Origin: Rotaria sordida
Lineage: Eukaryota > Rotifera > Eurotatoria > Philodinida > Philodinidae
Assembly: GCA_905250125.1 (NCBI GenBank)
Contig: CAJNOL010000094.1
Span: 186,001-250,000 of the forward strand
Length of the DNA: 64,000 nucleotides
Direction of reading: 5' to 3'
Made by a program: the position numbers and the translations under genes. How positions within the stretch are numbered: the stretch's first letter is position 1; the number at the start of each line of letters is the position of its first letter. Below, piece by piece: positions 59,560-64,000 of this stretch. Below the pieces are notes generated by a model, which was not told the DNA's origin, searched no databases, and saw only the letters and a list, made by a program, of their open reading frames with translations.

Positions 59560-60150
59560 CATTAACGATCGTTTGCGACGAAATACAATAACAAATAGTG
59601 ATTCTATATTGAACGAATTACAATAAACAAAGACGGCACGTCGCGATATTATGCGATGAGCGTATACAATCGGCATATTGTTACAGAAGTCGTACACGGT
59701 TGCTGTTTATGGCAATTGTTTACGTCGGCCGCAAAATCATCGTAAAATGTCGTTTACGATCGCCGTAAGGGACTACTGTATACTGCTCACGTACACTGTG
59801 TTTTACGACATTTTATAATACCAGCGTATACGGTCGTCGTGTTGTCACGCTAGTCGTTTCCTACGATACTTTACGGTCAATGTTTACAATTGCCCTAGCA
59901 TGCCGTAAAGCATCAGATACGACCATTGTAAACAGCCACCACAAACGGCTGACGTATACGACGCCTTACATTGTTTTTCGACCAAAGTATACAGTCACCG
60001 TATTGTTACGGTAGTAGTTTACGGTGAACTTTTACGGACACTGTGTACGATTGCCGTAATATACTGTAAATCATCGTTTACGGCTGCTGTATATGACTAA
60101 CATAAACAGTTGCCGTTTTTCGCCGTATTTGGTTAGTGGGCGGCCGTTTA
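59560..60150. repeat. degenerate ACGG/CCGTA-rich repeat block
   Basis: Words such as TTTACGG, GCCGTA and their complements recur every ~20-30 bp in both orientations for about 590 bp. The same words are at the left end of the element (57640-57705). No fixed period or open frame. Confidence 0.6.
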
Positions 60151-60221
60151 CTGCCGAGCGTGATTGACCTGGGTGATTATAAAGCAACATGACGACGTCA
60201 ATGTTCGTTCATCCTTCATTG

Positions 60222-60309
60222 TTCTTATATAGACGGGAAGGAGAAAAGGCAAACATATATATATATATATATATATAGATTGACATAAATACATTGTATG
60301 AGTTAAAAG
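60222..60309 (+). promoter_or_regulatory. putative promoter of the F-box gene
   Basis: TTCTTATATAGACGGG (about 60222-60237) lies ~75 bp before the ATG. A (TA)n tract at 60258-60276 is closer. Either could serve as a TATA element; this is inferred from position only. Confidence 0.35.
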
Positions 60310-62043
60310 ATGAACAAATGCTTGAATATACTCGATTTACCCGATGAAATTTTACTTATTATTTGTAATAAAATGAATATAGTTGATGTTCTTTATTCAC
60401 TTGTGGATGTTAATCAAAGATTTGACCGATTAGTACTTGATCCTCTTATTATTCGTAATCTTAATATGACTATCAGAACTTTTGAATCATTGTATGATCA
60501 GACCTTTTCAATAGATGATAAAACTCTTTCAAGAATATGTGATAAAATCTTATGTCGAATTTATGATCAAATAAATACTCTTACTGTTGAACAATATTCA
60601 GTAGAACGTATTCTTCATGTTGCTAATTATACTAAACTGTATTCATTATCACTTATTAATTTTGAAGGAGAAATACTTAATCAATATTTAACAGGTATAA
60701 TATTTAATTAACAAAATAATAAATTGGTTAAATGTAAGTTAATAATTATATTTGTTTTTCTTTTAAATTGTAGATGATTCTATTCTTCGTGATTTGCTTA
60801 GTAAACAAATAACACATCTTAATATTGATATAAAGAATGCAAATAGAGAATCGTTTAAAATTACATCAAAGATTTTTGTGTTAATTTTATCTTTATGTAA
60901 AAACTTAATTGATTTAAATTTTTGTGATTTATTTTTTGAACGAAAACATTGGAATCGTATTTCTCGTTTAACAGAAACAAGTTTAATGTCTTCAACTTTA
61001 ACTAAATTAAAAATTAATCTTGTAAGTTTTACTGAATGTTTGTTTCTTCTTAATGGAAATTTCGAATGTTTAACAACATTAATTCTTCATGTGGAAACAA
61101 TTTATCATCCGATACGACACATAGATAAAACAGTATGTATTCGATTTTGATCATCCTTTCTATAAATTAATCCGATAGATATTTTCAATGTCAATATTAT
61201 TTCTAGAAAAAACTTCCCAAATTAAAATATTTCTCATTCATTTCACCTGAATACACAAGTCAACATGATATTCTAATTTTTCCATTTATTCGTCGAATGA
61301 TAAATCTTGAAGAATTAAAATTATATTTATTAATAGAAGTAATTGATTTAAATTATATTGATGGTATTCAATTATATGATGAAGTTCTTTGTCATATGAA
61401 AAAATTAAATAACTTTACATTTAATATTCAAACACGTGTCTTTAGATGTAATACTAAAATTAATCTTTCATCAAATGAAGATATTCAACGTAGTTTTATT
61501 GAAAGAGAAATATATCAACAAAATGCTTCATATATCCATAATTTAAGTAGGATGGAATCAAAATGTCATATTTATTCACTTCCATATCAATTCGAATATT
61601 TACTTGAAATCAATAATTCTTTTCCAGGAGGCATATTTCATACGGTTCGATATTTGGTAGTTATTGATCAATATCCTTTTGAACATAAATTCTTTCAATT
61701 TATCTCTCATAGTTTACCTTTTCTTGAAATCTTACATATACGAAATGATAAACCACAAAAAGACAAACAATATTCATCTACTGAATTAATTACTTTTCAT
61801 CATCTTAAACTTCTTAATCTGAAATTGGCACATGTAAATTATGCTGAACAATTTCTCTTGAAGAAAGTAATTTATCTACCTCATTTATTTAATCTTTACA
61901 TCAAATATGAATCACTTATAATGATAACAAACAATTTTACCATTGATACAACATATTTTAACTTTAGTAGAGTAAAAGATCTTGATCTCGATCAATCATT
62001 TCTTTCTTCAGCAAATTTTCATCAATATTTTCCTTTGTTATAA
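60310..62043 (+). CDS. F-box/leucine-rich protein
   Basis: Three exons, 60310-60694, 60774-61132 and 61207-62043, join in phase to 526 aa. The N-terminus has an F-box-like motif (LNILDLPDEILLIICNKMN, then VLYSLVDVNQRFDRLVLDP). The rest is leucine/isoleucine-rich with repeated L-x-x-L-x-L patterns (ITHLNIDIKN, LTKLKINLVS, LKLLNLKLAHVNY), as in divergent LRR solenoids. F-box proteins recruit targets to SCF ubiquitin ligases through Skp1. Large families with this N-terminus are typical of bdelloid genomes. The target is unknown. The gene sits between the GC-rich element and a second satellite patch, but its own sequence is AT-rich like the host genes and looks intact. Confidence 0.88.
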
Positions 62044-62530
62044 ATTGTTTCAATAAAAAAAAATAGTTTGATAAAATTGTATATTTTTTATTGATGTTAT
62101 AATATTACAAAAGAGAAAGAGATAAATATAGTCATCTCTTTTTTCATATCGACAGAAAACGATTAATTCTGTTTTATATTGAGATATACTATTTTTCAAA
62201 ACGTTTGTTTTCATTATTTTTGCAAAACAAAAACATTGAAGATATTCGATTTGATACATGAATGGTTTTGTAAATTGTTGATGCCAATATTTTTCTTCGC
62301 TATATAACTACACACAAGTATTTATTACTCATTGCTATAGTCTGAACTAGCTGCCTAGTTCGACTTTGAAAATAAATGAAAAATTTTGAAAATTCATAAG
62401 CATCATAGAAACAGCAAAAGAAAAAAATCTAATTTATCACATTTGAATAAATTCTTATTCATTCATGTGTTTTTATATGTTTTGAGTCGAATTTATCGAA
62501 TAAGAAAAATATTGGAAACCATTCACAAAT
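62044..62530. other. 3' of the F-box gene, no gene seen
   Basis: AT-rich sequence with no supported frame. Likely holds the F-box 3' UTR at its start. Confidence 0.5.
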
Positions 62531-62533
62531 ACA

Positions 62534-62960
62534 CGTAGGATATCTTAGCTTCCGATTCTAGTATTTCCTGTCTCGACTCGCCCAGAAGCTGGCTCCAGTT
62601 AGACCAAGATAGGGCTTGACGAGCTCTATCAGATGCACTACTCACTTTTCCGAAATAGTCTCCCCTTTTGAGAAAATAATCCTAAATACTGCAAAAAAAA
62701 CGTTAAAACTAAAGAAAAACCTATTCCAATTCGCTCAGGAGCTGGCTCCAGTTAGACCAACGTTAGATCAAGATAGAACTCGACGAGCTCTATTAATTCC
62801 ACATATTACTCATCAAATTCGAATGTACCATCAATAGGAAAAACGCTAATTAGTCCTTTGTTCGTTATTAAGTTTATGAAAACTCTTCGCGATTCGCTCA
62901 GGAGCTGATTTTAGTTAGACCAACAATAGATGAAGATAGAACTCGATGAGTTTTATCAGA
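62534..62960. repeat. partial 162-bp palindromic satellite, 3 units
   Basis: It starts with the same ACGTAGGATATCTT end as the array at 56273. The 23-bp palindrome recurs at 62608, 62772 and 62935 (163-164 bp apart). Between palindromes the units carry GCTCAGGAGCTG and CAGTTAGACCAA, so they are a diverged subfamily, now direct rather than inverted. Confidence 0.8.
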
Positions 62961-62967
62961 TGCACTA

Positions 62968-63035
62968 ATTAGGGTGTGGGTGGATAGTTATTTACTTCAT
63001 CCGCACCCACATCCACACCCATACCCACACCCCGA
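62968..63035. repeat. telomere-like TGTGGG tract, inverted
   Basis: GGGTGTGGGTGGAT, a short AT spacer, then CCGCACCCACATCCACACCC and further CACCC units, ending CCCCGATTTGCTCT. The same arrangement, with the same GATTTGCTCT tail, is at 44631-44790. Confidence 0.65.
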
Positions 63036-63723
63036 TTTGCTCTTATTATTCTCTTTTATTATAGCTGAAAATCAAATATGAAATGCTAAATATATATTTT
63101 TATTACTTGATAACGGGTGAAATTGCTTTTATGATACCGATAGTAATAATACTTAAGGGGTATTAGTTGTTTAGCTTGTCGCCATAAAAATTACACATTC
63201 GAAATAAAATTCTATGAGTAGCCAACAAATTCGCCCATTTGATTGAATCGATACGACGATAGCTAGTTTTTTTATTATAGTAGTATTTACGACCGACAGC
63301 GTATGTTATGCATTGTATAGAGACAAATTTAAGGTGCTCATAACTTTTGAAAGAAGTGCTAGAAACTCGATTCATTTTAGAGTTTTGCTAAGATATTATG
63401 CCGTATCTATAGACAAAAAATAATTGAAATTATAAGAGGATATAGCTGAAAAGATTCCCTCTGAGTATGTTTTATAATAAATTATCAATGAGAAAAATTT
63501 TTTCAGTAGAAAAATAAAGGTTAGAATAAAAATTTAAGTCAATATACGTGTTCTTCCGAGATTATTCTGTTTTCTTATCATGCAAACTGAAGTCGGTATT
63601 GATATTTTTAGTCTCTTATGATCTTAAGTCATATATATCGTCCTCATCTTCTTTTTGATGAGAACGATAAAAAAAAGCACGTAAGAAGTATAAGCTATTG
63701 TAACGTTTTTAGAATCGTAAAAC
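63036..63723. other. intergenic, no gene seen
   Basis: About 690 bp before the last reading frame. No motif assigned. Confidence 0.4.
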
Positions 63724-64000
63724 ATGTCGAAAGTCCATCTTGACAATAAAATGTTAACAACACAAGACGTTTATAATGCATCAACTGAAAATGATACTAG
63801 GAAATCATCGAATTCGTCTATGAGTATCGATGTTCCACTGGCATTACTATCAGCAACGCTATTGATCTATTCCAAGACGAAAAACAAGATGACAATATAT
63901 TACCAGAGATTATTGAGTCTCGAATAAAAAAGTTTAAGAGATTGTTGTATTTTCATAGTACTATAATTATTATTCTGAGTATTTGCTTTATCATGCTCGG
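63724..64000 (+). CDS. start of an unrecognised membrane protein gene (partial)
   Basis: From the ATG at 63724 a Ser/Thr/Asn-rich frame runs ~40 codons. Sequence with better protein character continues in the next frame from ~63849: NAIDLFQDEKQDD, LPEIIESRIKKFKRL, then a hydrophobic stretch (TIIIILSICFIML) cut by the window end. The switch needs a one-base indel or an unseen intron. The layout of a soluble N-terminus, a basic patch and a transmembrane helix suggests a membrane protein. Family unknown. Confidence 0.4.

Larger units (their letters stand above)
57613..60173. mobile_element. candidate 2.56-kb non-autonomous DNA element
   Basis: The left end CCCAGGTCGAGCATTACGG and the inverted right end CCCAGGTCAATCACGCTCGG share a 10-bp start and then AAACGGCCG-type words on both sides. 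Three blocks lie inside: TTGAGACTY decamers and spacer (57706-58370), ~140-bp TATA-bearing monomers (58375-59410), and degenerate ACGG-rich repeats (59560-60150). No transposase or other protein is readable. No convincing target duplication was found, so the element limits are a proposal. GC is much higher than in flanking DNA. Confidence 0.55.

Overview
The window is nuclear DNA of an invertebrate animal. It is very AT-rich and its protein genes carry many short GT-AG introns (about 45-100 bp) plus a few 1-3 kb introns full of repeats. A Src kinase, an NDR kinase, a rhodopsin-type GPCR, RIOK1, p115/USO1 and TEX2 homologues make it metazoan. Three things suggest a bdelloid rotifer, perhaps Rotaria: an F-box/leucine-rich protein of a kind abundant there, scattered TGTGGG-type telomere-like tracts (the known telomere unit of Adineta), and many small palindromic DNA transposons. 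That assignment is an inference.

Layout. 1-2.6 kb: intergenic, with one doubtful small secreted-peptide gene. 2.6-11 kb, minus: TEX2-like lipid-transfer protein, 13 exons, with a dead mariner in one intron. 11-17.8 kb: no host gene, one TIR-bounded mariner-type element with a broken transposase. 17.8-20.4 kb, minus: class A GPCR, 3 exons. 20.4-29 kb: gene-free, several inverted-repeat elements, including a ~0.5 kb palindrome and a 10-N assembly gap. 29-41.7 kb, minus: three protein kinases in a row, RIOK1, STK38/NDR and Src. 41.7-45 kb: repeats. 45-45.4 kb, minus: potato-inhibitor-I (eglin-like) protease inhibitor with a CxxC reactive loop. 46.7-48.7 kb: dead non-LTR retrotransposon with an inverted duplication. 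50.2-55.6 kb, plus: p115/USO1 vesicle-tether head with a decayed coiled-coil tail. 56.3-57.6 kb: inverted array of a ~162-bp palindromic satellite. 57.6-60.2 kb: GC-richer element with inverted ends, tandem TATA-bearing monomers and degenerate ACGG repeats. 60.3-62.0 kb, plus: F-box/LRR gene. 62.5-63 kb: more of the 162-bp satellite and a telomere-like tract. 63.7 kb to the end: start of an unrecognised membrane protein gene.

The host genes are unrelated housekeeping and signalling genes: lipid transfer at membrane contacts (TEX2), 40S ribosome maturation (RIOK1), Hippo-type growth control (NDR), tyrosine-kinase signalling (Src) and ER-Golgi tethering (p115). There is no operon logic. The unusual material is in the repeats of 56.3-63 kb, the truncated p115 and the inhibitor's reactive loop. 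Exon borders were read by eye from splice signals, reading phase and remembered family similarity; no search was run.
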